NCBI GenBank assembly: GCA_035711465.1
Contig: DASTCC010000292.1
Coordinates: forward strand, 1 to 27,315
From: DASTCC01 sp035711465
GTDB taxonomy: Bacteria; Acidobacteriota; Vicinamibacteria; Vicinamibacterales; SCN-69-37
Direction of reading: 5' to 3'
Length of the DNA: 27,315 bases
The position numbers were made by a program, and so were the translations under genes. The stretch's first letter is position 1. Each line of letters starts with the position of its first letter. The notes under the pieces are model-generated. The model worked only from the letters and a program-made list of their open reading frames with translations, was not told the DNA's origin and made no database searches. Positions 16,191 to 24,187 of the stretch are shown here, piece after piece.

Positions 16191-17522
16191 GTGCACGCCC
16201 TGTACACGCTCGCGATCATCGCCCTCGCGGTGCTGTTTTCGCCGTGGTTTCTCTACCAGGCGGTCCGCTACCGAAAATACATCGGCAGCCTGGCGCAGCG
16301 GATGGGCTATCTGCCCGTCACCTTCAACCTCGACGGCGATGCCTCGATCTGGATTCATGCGGTCTCGGTCGGCGAGGCGCTGACGGCGCGCGCGCTCATC
16401 GCCGAACTGCGCGAGCGCTATCCGGAGCTGAAGATTTTTCTGTCGACGACGACGCTGACCGGACAGCAGATCGCACGGACCGGCATCCAGGGCGTCGACG
16501 CGGTGTTCTTCTTCCCGTTCGATCTGCCGCCGTTCGTCAACCGCACGCTCCGTCTGGTGAAGCCGAAGCTGTTCATCATGATGGAGACCGAGCTCTGGCC
16601 GAATCTGCTTCGTGCCTGCCGCCGGCAGGGCGTCAAGACCATGCTCGTCAACGGCCGGATCTCGAGCCGGTCGTATCCGCGCTATCGCCTCGTCCGCGGC
16701 TTCTTCAAGCACGTGCTCGTCGACGTCGACCGGTTTTGCATGCAGAGCGACGAGTCGGCGCGCCGCATCGTCGACATCGGCGCCAACCCCGCCAGGGTCG
16801 TGGTGACCGGCAGTCTCAAGTTCGAGTCGCTCGAGTCTCCGGCTGTCGCCGCCGGCCGCGGCGCCGGTCGGGTGCTGCGCTTCTTCCGCGTGCCCGCGAC
16901 GCGACCGGTGCTGATCGCCGCGAGCACGCTCAAGGGCGAAGAGGAGCCGGTGCTGAAGGCCTTCGCCGCCGTGCGGCGGGCTCATCCGTCGACCATGCTC
17001 GTGATTGCGCCCCGCAAGCCCGAGCGCTTCGCCGACGCCGAGGCGCTCGCGCGTGCGGAGGGCTATCGCGTCATTCGCCGTACGGAGCTGGCGATCGACG
17101 CCGAGCCGAGGGCCGACGTCGTCATCCTCGACTCGATCGGCGAGCTGGCGCATCTGTTCCAGGTCGGCACCGTCGTCTTCGTCGGCGGCAGCCTCGTCGA
17201 CCACGGCGGCCACAACATCCTCGAGCCGGCCGTGCACGGCAAGCCCATTCTCTTCGGCCCGCACATGCAGAACTTCGCGGAGATCGCCGACACGTTCCTG
17301 CGCGCGCAGGCAGCCGTGCAGGTCGCGAGCGGCGGCGAGCTGGCCGCGACGATGCTGCGGCTCGTGGGCGATCCGGTCGAACGGGCGCGCTTGGGCGCCG
17401 CCGCCCGCGCGCTGGTCGAGGCGAATCGCGGCGCCAAGCCGAAGACGCTGCAGGCCATCGCCGACGTCTTTCCTCCGCCGGGCGGCCGCGGCGTCGTGCG
17501 CCCGTTCCGGGTGGTGAACTGA
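16191..17522 (+). CDS. waaA: Kdo transferase (lipid IV-A 3-deoxy-D-manno-octulosonic acid transferase)
   Basis: 443 residues. Transfers Kdo from CMP-Kdo to the lipid A precursor at the cytoplasmic face of the inner membrane (GT30). Residues about 4-22 form the N-terminal membrane anchor. IWIHAVSVGEALTA contains the general-base Glu (E62), and METELWPN, LVNGRISSRSY and VFVGGSLVDHGGHNILEPA are the GT30 signatures. The last is the CMP-Kdo-binding region with the conserved Gly-His-Asn and Glu. Length is close to the family norm of about 420-440. The GTG at 16191 is the only start placing the anchor correctly, though it lacks a well-spaced Shine-Dalgarno, so leaderless translation is likely. First gene of the LPS operon; lpxK follows 3 nt later in the same frame. 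Mono- or bifunctional Kdo transfer cannot be told. Confidence 0.95.
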   Translation: MHALYTLAIIALAVLFSPWFLYQAVRYRKYIGSLAQRMGYLPVTFNLDGDASIWIHAVSVGEALTARALIAELRERYPELKIFLSTTTLTGQQIARTGIQGVDAVFFFPFDLPPFVNRTLRLVKPKLFIMMETELWPNLLRACRRQGVKTMLVNGRISSRSYPRYRLVRGFFKHVLVDVDRFCMQSDESARRIVDIGANPARVVVTGSLKFESLESPAVAAGRGAGRVLRFFRVPATRPVLIAASTLKGEEEPVLKAFAAVRRAHPSTMLVIAPRKPERFADAEALARAEGYRVIRRTELAIDAEPRADVVILDSIGELAHLFQVGTVVFVGGSLVDHGGHNILEPAVHGKPILFGPHMQNFAEIADTFLRAQAAVQVASGGELAATMLRLVGDPVERARLGAAARALVEANRGAKPKTLQAIADVFPPPGGRGVVRPFRVVN

Positions 17523-17525
17523 GGC

Positions 17526-18488
17526 GTGTCTCCTTTTCTCTGGCGGCGGGCCTATTACTCGGCGCCCGGTCGTCAGCAGCGCCTGCGTCAGCCCGTGATC
17601 AGCGTCGGCAACATCTCGATGGGCGGCCGCGGCAAGACGCCGATCGTCGCCGAAGTCGCGCGCCGGCTCGTTGCCGCCGGGGAACGGCCGGCCATTCTGA
17701 GCCGCGGCTACGGCCGGCGCGTGACCGCCGACGGCGTGGTCGTCGTCAGCGACGGCGCGCGCGTGCTGGCCGATCTCGATCGCGCTGGTGACGAGCCGCT
17801 GCTGCTCGCGCACAGCGTCCCGGGTGCGATCGTGGTGGTCAATGACTCGCGCCAGCTGGCTGGCGCACTGGCCGAGCGATCCCTCGGCGCGACCGTTCAC
17901 CTGCTCGACGACGGGTTCCAGCATCTGCAGCTGGCGCGCGATCTCGATCTCGTGTCGATTGCGCCGGAGGATCTGCGCGATCGGCCGGCGCCGTTCGGAC
18001 GGCTGCGCGAACCCGTGGCCGCGCTCGCCGACGCCGACGCCCTCGTCATCGACGGCGAGCCGCCGGCCGCCGGCGGGCCGGCCGCCACCCCGATGTTCAC
18101 GCTGCGCCGAACGCTCGGCACGCCAGTGCCGATCGAGGCCGATCGTTTCGGGCCGATTGCCGCCGGCACCGCGGTGAGCTCGGTCGCCGGGATCGCGCGC
18201 CCCGAGCGATTCCGCGACGCGCTCGTCGCCGCGGGATGGACGGTCGCCGCCCAGACGACGTTCGGCGATCATCACCGTTACCGCGCCGCGGACGTGGACC
18301 GCATCGGCTCGGCCGCCCGTGCCGCCGGGGCCGGCGTCGTGTTGACGACGGAGAAGGACGCGATGCGGCTACGGCCGTTCCGGCCCCTGCCGATCGCGAT
18401 CTACAGCGTGCCGCTCGTCGTCGATCTTCTGCCCGCGGCGGAGTTCGATCGCTGGTTGAGCGCGGGCCTCGAGGCGAGCCGATCGTGA
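17526..18488 (+). CDS. lpxK: Tetraacyldisaccharide 4'-kinase
   Basis: 320 residues. Phosphorylates the 4' position of the lipid A disaccharide precursor to give lipid IV-A. The P-loop is at residues 26-39 (SVGNISMGGRGKTP), followed by RPAILSRGYGRR and LLDDGFQHLQLARDLDLV with the family DDGFQH motif. The C-terminal half has VAGIARPERF, TTFGDHHRYRAADV and TTEKDAMRLR, all typical of LpxK. Only about 25 residues precede the P-loop, compared with roughly 45-50 in well-known LpxK proteins, so the N-terminal membrane helix is short. The GTG at 17526 is the first possible start because the waaA stop lies in the same frame two codons earlier. It overlaps the next gene by 4 nt (GTGA). Confidence 0.95.
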   Translation: MSPFLWRRAYYSAPGRQQRLRQPVISVGNISMGGRGKTPIVAEVARRLVAAGERPAILSRGYGRRVTADGVVVVSDGARVLADLDRAGDEPLLLAHSVPGAIVVVNDSRQLAGALAERSLGATVHLLDDGFQHLQLARDLDLVSIAPEDLRDRPAPFGRLREPVAALADADALVIDGEPPAAGGPAATPMFTLRRTLGTPVPIEADRFGPIAAGTAVSSVAGIARPERFRDALVAAGWTVAAQTTFGDHHRYRAADVDRIGSAARAAGAGVVLTTEKDAMRLRPFRPLPIAIYSVPLVVDLLPAAEFDRWLSAGLEASRS

Positions 18489-19444
18489 ACTGGCGCGACG
18501 CGCGTCATCGAGTGGAATACGCGCTGGTCCGGGCGGTGCGTGCCGTCGTCGGCGCGATGCCCGAGGCGGTCGCGCGTGGCCTCGGGACGATCATCGGCGC
18601 CGCGTTCTACGTCGCCGACGGCAAACACCGCCGCCTCGCGGTCCAGCAGCTGCGCGCGGCGTTTCCCTCGAAGACCGCCGACGAATGCCGTGCGATCGCC
18701 CGGGCGACGTTCGCGCACTTCGGCCGGCTGCTGGTCGCGCTGCTGCGGTTCAGCACGTTCACGCCGGAGCAGATGCGCGCCCGGATCGAGATCGAAGGGG
18801 ACGATCGCGTGCGCGCGGCGCTGGCGCACGAGCGCGGCGTCCTGATCATCACCGGTCATTTCGGCTTCTGGGAACTGCAGGGACTGGCGCACGCGCTCGT
18901 GCTGCCGTCGATGTCGGTCGTCGCGCGGCCGCTCGACAACCCGTACCTGCACCAATTGCTCGAGGAAGCGCGGCGAGCGACGGGCAATCGCGTGATCTAC
19001 CGGCAGGGCGCGCTGCGCCGCATCCTCCGCGCCCTTGCCGCCAACGAGTGCATCGCGATTCTGATCGACCAACACATCCAGCCGGCGGACGCCGTCGTCG
19101 TCGACTTCTTCAACCGGCCGGTCTCGACCACCGCCGCGGTGGCGACGCTGGCGCTCCGCACCGGGGCGCCGATCGTGCCCGCGTTCGCGCTGCCGCTGGC
19201 GCGCGGCCGGTACCGCTTCGTCTACGAGCATCCGATCGAGGTGCCCTCGCCGACCGCCGCGGATCCGGTCCGCGAGTTGACGCAGCGATGCACCGACGTG
19301 CTCGAGATGTACGTCCGCCGCCATCCGCACCTCTGGCTCTGGATGCACCGGCGCTGGCGGGATCAGGACAGCGAGCCGGCCTCGATTCCGGGCATGTTCC
19401 CGTCGGCAGCGCCCGACGAGGTGGAGGAGCCGGCCGACTCATGA
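18485..19444 (+). CDS. lpxL: Lysophospholipid/lipid A late acyltransferase (LpxL/HtrB family)
   Basis: 319 residues from GTG 18485, whose GTGA overlaps the lpxK stop. Probably adds a secondary acyl chain to Kdo-lipid A at the inner membrane. The HX4E catalytic pair is visible as H125 and E130 in TGHFGFWELQG. Downstream are VARPLDNPYLHQLL, ILIDQH (the second conserved block) and FFNRPVSTTAAVATLALRTGAPIVP, a typical LpxL/LpxM order. The acyl donor and the position acylated cannot be predicted. The last 25 residues are acidic and family-atypical (ending EVEEPADS). A longer frame upstream overlaps lpxK and is not used. Sandwiched between lpxK and waaF with 4-nt overlaps on both sides. The gene symbol denotes family membership. 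Confidence 0.88.
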   Translation: MNWRDARHRVEYALVRAVRAVVGAMPEAVARGLGTIIGAAFYVADGKHRRLAVQQLRAAFPSKTADECRAIARATFAHFGRLLVALLRFSTFTPEQMRARIEIEGDDRVRAALAHERGVLIITGHFGFWELQGLAHALVLPSMSVVARPLDNPYLHQLLEEARRATGNRVIYRQGALRRILRALAANECIAILIDQHIQPADAVVVDFFNRPVSTTAAVATLALRTGAPIVPAFALPLARGRYRFVYEHPIEVPSPTAADPVRELTQRCTDVLEMYVRRHPHLWLWMHRRWRDQDSEPASIPGMFPSAAPDEVEEPADS

Positions 19445-20499
19445 CGCGCGAGATGCCCGCGGTCGCGCGCGTCGTGGTGCGGCCGCCGAACTGGCTCGGC
19501 GACGCGGTGCTGGCGCTGCCGTCGATTGCCGCCGTACGGCGGCAGTTTCCGGAGGCCGCGCTGACGATTGCCGCGCCGGCGTCGGTGGCGCCGATCTTTC
19601 GCGAGCGCAGCGCCGCCGCGCCTGACGACGTCGTCGACCTGCCGACGGCACATCGCGAGGCGATCGCGACGCTGCGAAACGGGCAGTTCGATCTCGGCGT
19701 GCTGTTTCCCAACTCGTTCCGATCGGCCTGGCAGATGCGCGCCGCCGGCATTCGCGAGCGATGGGGGTATCCGACGTCGTGGCGGGGCGGGCTGCTGACG
19801 CGCGTCAGCCGGCGCGTGCGTGTCAAGGGACCCGAGCACCAGGCCGATTACTATCGCGCGCTGGTGCGCGGTCTGGATCTCGAGTGCGACGACGCGCTGC
19901 CGGCGGTGGCGCCGGGCGCGGCGAGCGAGGGACTGGCGGCGAAGATTCTCGAGCAGGCGCGGGTGCCGCCCGGCGCGCGGCTGGTCGGCCTGGCGCCCGG
20001 CGCGGCGTACGGCCAGGCCAAGCAGTGGCCGCCGGCGAGGGTCGCGGCGCTCATCGCCCGCGTCGTGCGCGAGACGGGCGCGCGCTGCGTGATCGTCGGC
20101 GCCGCGCATGATCGCGACGCGAGCCGTGCGATAGAATCCTGGCTTCGCGCCGAAGCGCCCGAGGCGCTTCAGAGCCCGCGCGAGACCGGCCCGAGCGTGA
20201 TCGATCTCGTCGGCCGGACCAGTCTCGCGGCGCTCACCGGCGTGATCGCCCGGACGTCGGTCTTCGTCTCCAACGACTCGGGCGCGATGCACCTGGCAGC
20301 GGCGACCGGGCGTCCGGTGGTCGCCATCTTCGGCCCGACCGACGAGCGGGCGACGCGGCCGCTCGGCGACCACGACGTGATCCACGAGTCCGTTTTCTGC
20401 CGTCCGTGCATGCTGCGCGACTGTCCGATCGACCATCGCTGCATGAAACGCATCACCGTCGATCGGGTGTTCGACGCCGTCCGCCGGCGCCTCGGCTGA
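19441..20499 (+). CDS. waaF: ADP-heptose--LPS heptosyltransferase II
   Basis: 352 residues, GT9. Transfers heptose from ADP-heptose to heptose I of the inner core. N-terminal VRPPNWLGDAVLALPSI is the classic WaaF entry with the catalytic Asp of the NWLGD motif. The C-terminal domain has GAAYGQAKQWP, the SNDSGAMHLAAATGRPVVAIFGPTD nucleotide-sugar block with its Asp-Ser-Gly, and a Cys-containing tail (FCRPCMLRDCPIDHRCM). ATG 19441 overlaps the previous stop as ATGA. The much longer upstream frame runs antisense to nothing and across lpxL in another frame, so it is rejected. A rare ATA Ile codon and TAGAAT occur at 20131-20137. The gene ends in TGATG with gmhB. Confidence 0.93.
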   Translation: MTREMPAVARVVVRPPNWLGDAVLALPSIAAVRRQFPEAALTIAAPASVAPIFRERSAAAPDDVVDLPTAHREAIATLRNGQFDLGVLFPNSFRSAWQMRAAGIRERWGYPTSWRGGLLTRVSRRVRVKGPEHQADYYRALVRGLDLECDDALPAVAPGAASEGLAAKILEQARVPPGARLVGLAPGAAYGQAKQWPPARVAALIARVVRETGARCVIVGAAHDRDASRAIESWLRAEAPEALQSPRETGPSVIDLVGRTSLAALTGVIARTSVFVSNDSGAMHLAAATGRPVVAIFGPTDERATRPLGDHDVIHESVFCRPCMLRDCPIDHRCMKRITVDRVFDAVRRRLG

Positions 20500-21083
20500 T
20501 GACGCCCGCGGTGTTCCTCGATCGCGACGGCACGATGATCCACGACGTCGGCTACCTCGCCCGGCTCGAGGACCTGCGCTGGTATCCGTACACCATCGAC
20601 GCGATTCGGCTGTTGCGCCGCGCCGGATTTCTCGTCTTCGTCGTCACCAATCAGGGCGGCGTCGGCCTCGGCTACTATCCCGAATCGCTGATCCACGAGA
20701 CCCACGAGACGATGGCGACGACGATCGACGCCGGCGGCGCGCACGTCGACGGCTGGTACTACTGTCCGCACCACCCGCGCGCGGTGACGGACGCGCTGCG
20801 CATCGACTGCGGCTGCCGCAAGCCGAAGGCCGGCATGGTCGATCAGGCGCGGCAGGCGTTCGCCATCGACCTGGCGCGCTCGTTCGTCGTCGGCGACAAG
20901 ATCAGCGACTTGCAGCTGGCCCGGGCGATCGGCGCTCGCGGCGCGATCGTCGAGACCGGGCATGGCGCCGGCGAGGTGCGGCGTGCAGCCGCGCTGCCGG
21001 CCGGATCGGTCGTGCGGCCGGATCTCATGGCGGCGGTGACGTGGATGCTCGCCGAGAGCGGGCAGATGGAGGATCGCCTCTGA
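20499..21083 (+). CDS. gmhB: D-glycero-D-manno-heptose 1,7-bisphosphate 7-phosphatase
   Basis: 194 residues, HAD superfamily. Removes the 7-phosphate of heptose bisphosphate on the way to ADP-heptose. The nucleophile motif is FLDRDGTM (D8 nucleophile, D10 acid/base); VVTNQGGVG follows. The GmhB-specific zinc loop is visible as C-P-H-H-P ... D-C-G-C-R-K-P, then KPKAGM and FVVGDKISDLQLA with the Mg-binding Asp pair. Length matches the family (about 180-200). ATG 20499 overlaps the waaF stop by 1 nt (TGATG). Frames reaching further upstream lie inside waaF. Expected substrate anomer depends on the lineage; beta is likely because the downstream kinase and adenylyltransferase are the LPS type. Confidence 0.93.
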   Translation: MTPAVFLDRDGTMIHDVGYLARLEDLRWYPYTIDAIRLLRRAGFLVFVVTNQGGVGLGYYPESLIHETHETMATTIDAGGAHVDGWYYCPHHPRAVTDALRIDCGCRKPKAGMVDQARQAFAIDLARSFVVGDKISDLQLARAIGARGAIVETGHGAGEVRRAAALPAGSVVRPDLMAAVTWMLAESGQMEDRL

Positions 21084-22072
21084 TGACCTCGACCGCGCGG
21101 CGTCTGATGCGCCTCATCGATCGCCTGGCCCGCGTGCGCGTGCTGGTGATCGGCGATCTCATCGCCGACGAGTTCATCTACGGCCGCCTCGATCGCGTCT
21201 CGCGCGAAGCGCCGGTGCTGATCCTGAAGTACGACTCGACGGAGATCGTTCCGGGCGGCGCCGGCAACGCGGCCTGCAATGCCGCCGCGCTCGGCGCGCG
21301 CGTCGCCGTGATCGGCCTGGCCGGCAAGGACGAGGCCGGACGCCGGCTGGCGCGGGCGTTGCCGCGCGGCGGTTCGGGCCGGCTGCTGCGGCCGGCCGGC
21401 TACGTCACGCCGGTGAAAACGCGCATCCTCGCCGGCGGCGTGCACTCGGCGAAACAGCAGGTCGTTCGCATCGACCGTGCCGGCGGCCGCGTCACGCCGG
21501 CGATTCGCGCCCGGGTCGAGCGCGTGCTCGCCGCCGCGGTGGGCCGCGCCGACGCGGTGATCATCTCGGACTACGGCGCCGGGCTGATCACGCCGGAGAT
21601 CTGGCAGCGCGCCAGCGCGCGGCTGCGGCGGCGGCCCGGGGTCTTCGTCGACTCGCGCTACGCGCTCGCCGGCTTTCACGGCATGACCGCCTGCACGCCG
21701 AACGAGTCGGAGGTCGAGTCGCTGCTCGGCGTGCGCATCAACGACGATCGCCGCGTGCTCGAAGCGAGCGGCCGCACGCTGCTCAGCCGGCTCGGCAGCG
21801 ACGCCGTGCTGATTACCCGCGGCAGCCGCGGCATGGCGCTGTTCGAGCCGGGCCGGCCGACCGATCACATCCCGATCGTCGGCTCCGACGAGGTCGCCGA
21901 CGTGACTGGCGCCGGCGACACCGTGATCGCGACGTTCGCGCTGGCAGCCGGCGCCGGCGCCTCGTTCGGTGACGCCGCCAGACTCGCCAACTACGCCGGC
22001 GGCCTGGTCGTCATGAAGCGCGGCACGGCGACGGTGAACGCCGACGAGCTTCGCGCGGCGATCAGGAGCTGA
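21083..22072 (+). CDS. hldA: D-glycero-beta-D-manno-heptose-7-phosphate kinase (RfaE1 domain)
   Basis: 329 residues, PfkB/ribokinase fold. Phosphorylates heptose 7-phosphate at C1. VLVIGDLIADEFIYG and the Ser-Arg-Glu-Ala-Pro-Val segment match the RfaE N-domain. GGAGNAACN is the substrate-binding glycine block. VADVTGAGDT contains the PfkB signature with catalytic D279. The protein ends where the kinase domain of bifunctional HldE would end, so kinase and adenylyltransferase are separate genes here, unlike E. coli. ATG 21083 overlaps the gmhB stop by 1 nt (TGATG). The adenylyltransferase gene follows 15 nt later. Confidence 0.92.
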   Translation: MTSTARRLMRLIDRLARVRVLVIGDLIADEFIYGRLDRVSREAPVLILKYDSTEIVPGGAGNAACNAAALGARVAVIGLAGKDEAGRRLARALPRGGSGRLLRPAGYVTPVKTRILAGGVHSAKQQVVRIDRAGGRVTPAIRARVERVLAAAVGRADAVIISDYGAGLITPEIWQRASARLRRRPGVFVDSRYALAGFHGMTACTPNESEVESLLGVRINDDRRVLEASGRTLLSRLGSDAVLITRGSRGMALFEPGRPTDHIPIVGSDEVADVTGAGDTVIATFALAAGAGASFGDAARLANYAGGLVVMKRGTATVNADELRAAIRS

Positions 22073-22087
22073 GGCGCTCGCCGGCAC

Positions 22088-22570
22088 ATGGGCCAGGTCG
22101 TCGACGATCGCGAGCTCGTGACGCTGGTCGAGGCCGACCGCGCCGCCGGCCGTACGATCGCCTTCGCCAACGGCTGCTTCGACGTTCTCCACGTCGGCCA
22201 CGTCCGCTACCTGCGCGGCGCGCGCCGGGAGGCCGATCGACTCGTCGTCGCGATCAACAGCGACGCGTCGGAGCGTCGCCTGAAAGGCCCCGGCCGCCCG
22301 GTTCTCGACGAGGCCACTCGCGCCGAGCTGGTCGCCGCCGTCCGCGGCGTCGACTACGTCGTGATCTTCGGCGACGACACCGTCGAGCGGCTGCTCCGCC
22401 TGTTGAGGCCGGACGTGCACTGCAAGGGCACCGACTACACCGTCGACACCGTCCCCGAGCGCGCGATCGTTCGCGAGTACGGCGGACGCATCGCCATCGT
22501 CGGCGATCCGAAGGACCACTCGACGCGGGATCTGCTCGCGCGCATCGCCGGCGACGACGGAGCGGCGTGA
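22088..22570 (+). CDS. hldC: D-glycero-beta-D-manno-heptose 1-phosphate adenylyltransferase (RfaE2 domain)
   Basis: 160 residues, cytidylyltransferase-like fold. Makes ADP-heptose from heptose 1-phosphate and ATP. FANGCFDVLHVGHVRYL carries the HxGH nucleotide-binding motif at H35-H38. KGPGRPVLDEATRAELV, DVHCKGTDYTVDTVPER and HSTRDLLARI, the end motif of the RfaE2 domain, all follow. Length equals the isolated C-domain of HldE. ATG 22088 is preceded at about 12 nt by GAGG, a rather long spacing. The stop overlaps the waaC start region (GTGATG). Confidence 0.93.
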   Translation: MGQVVDDRELVTLVEADRAAGRTIAFANGCFDVLHVGHVRYLRGARREADRLVVAINSDASERRLKGPGRPVLDEATRAELVAAVRGVDYVVIFGDDTVERLLRLLRPDVHCKGTDYTVDTVPERAIVREYGGRIAIVGDPKDHSTRDLLARIAGDDGAA

Positions 22571-23583
22571 TGCGACTGCTGGTCGTTCGTCTGGGATCGC
22601 TCGGCGACCTGGTGCATACGCTGCCGGCTGTCGCCGCAATCCGGCGGGCCCGGTCCGACGCGCAGATCGACTGGCTGGTCGACGCGGTCCATCGCGAGTT
22701 CCTCGATCTGGTGCCGGTGATCGATCGCGTCGTCGCGCTCGGCGAACGATCGGCGCGAGGGTGGCTGGCCGCGCGGCGCGATCTGCGAGAGCGTCACTAC
22801 GATGTCGCGCTCGACTTCCAAGGCCTGCTGAAGTCGGCCGCGCTCGCGCGACTCTCGGGATCGGCACGCGTGTTGGGGTTCGACGGCGAAGCGCTGCGCG
22901 AACGCGCTGCCGCTCCGTTCTACACGGAACGCGTCGAGGTAGGGGAGCGCGGTCACGTCGTGTTCAAGAATCTTCGCCTCGCCGCCGCCGTTGGCGCCGA
23001 AGCCGAGCGCCTCGAGTTCCCGATCGCCGTGGTCGATTCTCCCGCGGCGACGGCGATCGCGTCGCAAGGGCATGCCCGGATCGCCCTCGTCAACCCGGCG
23101 GCGGCCTGGCCGAACAAGCGCTGGCCGTCGGATCGTCTCGGCGCGGTGGCAAGCCACATCCGATCCCGCCACGGACTGACGCCGGTCGTGCTCTGGGGGC
23201 CCGGCGAACGCGAGCTGGCCGAGGCGGTGGTGGCCGCATCGCGCGGCGCGGCCATCGTGGCGCCGCAGACGTCGCTTCGGGACCTGGTCGCGCTGTCGCG
23301 GATGGCCGGTCTCATCGTCTCCGGCGATACCGGCCCGACGCACATCGCGGCGGCGGTCGGTGTGCCCGTGGTCGCGCTCTTCGGCCCGACGGATGCCGGC
23401 CGCAACGGTCCGTGGCGGGACGAGGACGTGTCGCTCTCGCGCTACGGTGCCTGCGAATGTCACTATCAGCGCCGGTGCCGGCTGGACGCCGGGCGATGGT
23501 GTCTGGCGACGATAAGTGTGGACGACGTGATAGAGGCAGTCGATCGACGGATGGCCGCGGCGGCGGCCGGACGCCGGCCATGA
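22570..23583 (+). CDS. waaC: LPS heptosyltransferase I (GT9)
   Basis: 337 residues. Probably adds the first heptose to Kdo2-lipid A. The opening RLLVVRLGSLGDLVHTLPAVAAIR is the WaaC-type motif (RxGxLGD). The acceptor-side IDWLVDAVHREFLDLVP and LDFQGLLKSAALARLSG segments are also WaaC-like. C-terminal NPAAAWPNKRWP and SGDTGPTHIAAAVGVPVVALFGPTD form the ADP-heptose site. The tail has several Cys (CECHYQRRCRLDAGRWC). GTG 22567 and ATG 22570 are both possible. ATG is preferred because it makes the 1-nt TGATG overlap used by other genes of this operon. Assigned to WaaC rather than WaaF because WaaF is already encoded nearby and the entry motif differs. Confidence 0.88.
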   Translation: MRLLVVRLGSLGDLVHTLPAVAAIRRARSDAQIDWLVDAVHREFLDLVPVIDRVVALGERSARGWLAARRDLRERHYDVALDFQGLLKSAALARLSGSARVLGFDGEALRERAAAPFYTERVEVGERGHVVFKNLRLAAAVGAEAERLEFPIAVVDSPAATAIASQGHARIALVNPAAAWPNKRWPSDRLGAVASHIRSRHGLTPVVLWGPGERELAEAVVAASRGAAIVAPQTSLRDLVALSRMAGLIVSGDTGPTHIAAAVGVPVVALFGPTDAGRNGPWRDEDVSLSRYGACECHYQRRCRLDAGRWCLATISVDDVIEAVDRRMAAAAAGRRP

Positions 23584-24131
23584 GCGCCTGGCCCGGCGCG
23601 GCCGCACGGCCGCCAATCCCCGAGATCTGGCGGCGCCTGGCGCGCTTGCGCGTGCCGCTCGGATTTGCGGCCGCGGCGGTCGCGATGTGGTTCGCCGATC
23701 CGCGCGGCGTGCGCCTCGCCGCCGGCCTCGCGCTGGCGCTACCCGGCGAACTGCTGCGCATCTGGGCCTCGGGCCACATCGACAAGGGCCGTGAGGTCAC
23801 GACGAGCGGCCCGTACAAATGGATGCGCCATCCGCTCTATGTCGGCTCGCTCGTCATGGCCCTCGGATTCGTGGTCGCGGCGGGCTCGTGGATCGTCGCC
23901 GGGGTCGTCGCGCTCTACATGGGGCTGACGCTGCTCGCGGCGACGCGGACCGAGGAAGCGACGCTCGAGGCGCGGTTCCCCGGCGCCTACAGCGCCTATC
24001 GGGAGGGCCGTTCGGCGCCGGCCGAGCGGCGGTTCAGCTGGGCGCGGGTCGTCGGCAATCGCGAGTACCGCGCCATCGCCGGCTTCGTCCTCGTCAGTGG
24101 CCTGTTGTATCTGCGGAGCTGGTGGCGATGA
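23580..24131 (+). CDS. Integral-membrane methyltransferase, ICMT/PEMT family
   Basis: 183 residues, ATG 23580 overlapping the waaC stop as ATGA. Four hydrophobic segments lie at about residues 24-40, 44-63, 86-121 (two helices' worth) and 165-178. Between segments 2 and 3 is TSGPYKWMRHPLYVG, and after segment 3 EEATLEARFPGAYSAYR. Together these are the SAM-binding signature of isoprenylcysteine carboxyl methyltransferase and phospholipid N-methyltransferase relatives. Bacteria lack prenylated CaaX proteins of the usual kind, so the true substrate is unknown. A lipid, an isoprenoid-linked intermediate or a core-sugar component are options suggested by its place within the LPS operon, but none can be shown from sequence. 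Confidence 0.82.
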   Translation: MSAWPGAAARPPIPEIWRRLARLRVPLGFAAAAVAMWFADPRGVRLAAGLALALPGELLRIWASGHIDKGREVTTSGPYKWMRHPLYVGSLVMALGFVVAAGSWIVAGVVALYMGLTLLAATRTEEATLEARFPGAYSAYREGRSAPAERRFSWARVVGNREYRAIAGFVLVSGLLYLRSWWR

Positions 24132-24187
24132 TCCGGCTTCCCGGCACGCGCGCAGCGGCTGGCGACTGACGTCGAGGCTCGACGCGC

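Noticed and set aside
20132..20137. TAGAAT inside waaF resembling a -10 box
   Set aside because: It lies in the middle of a well-supported coding region with no start codon at a suitable distance for gmhB. A single hexamer is weak evidence, though its ATA codon is unusual for the region.
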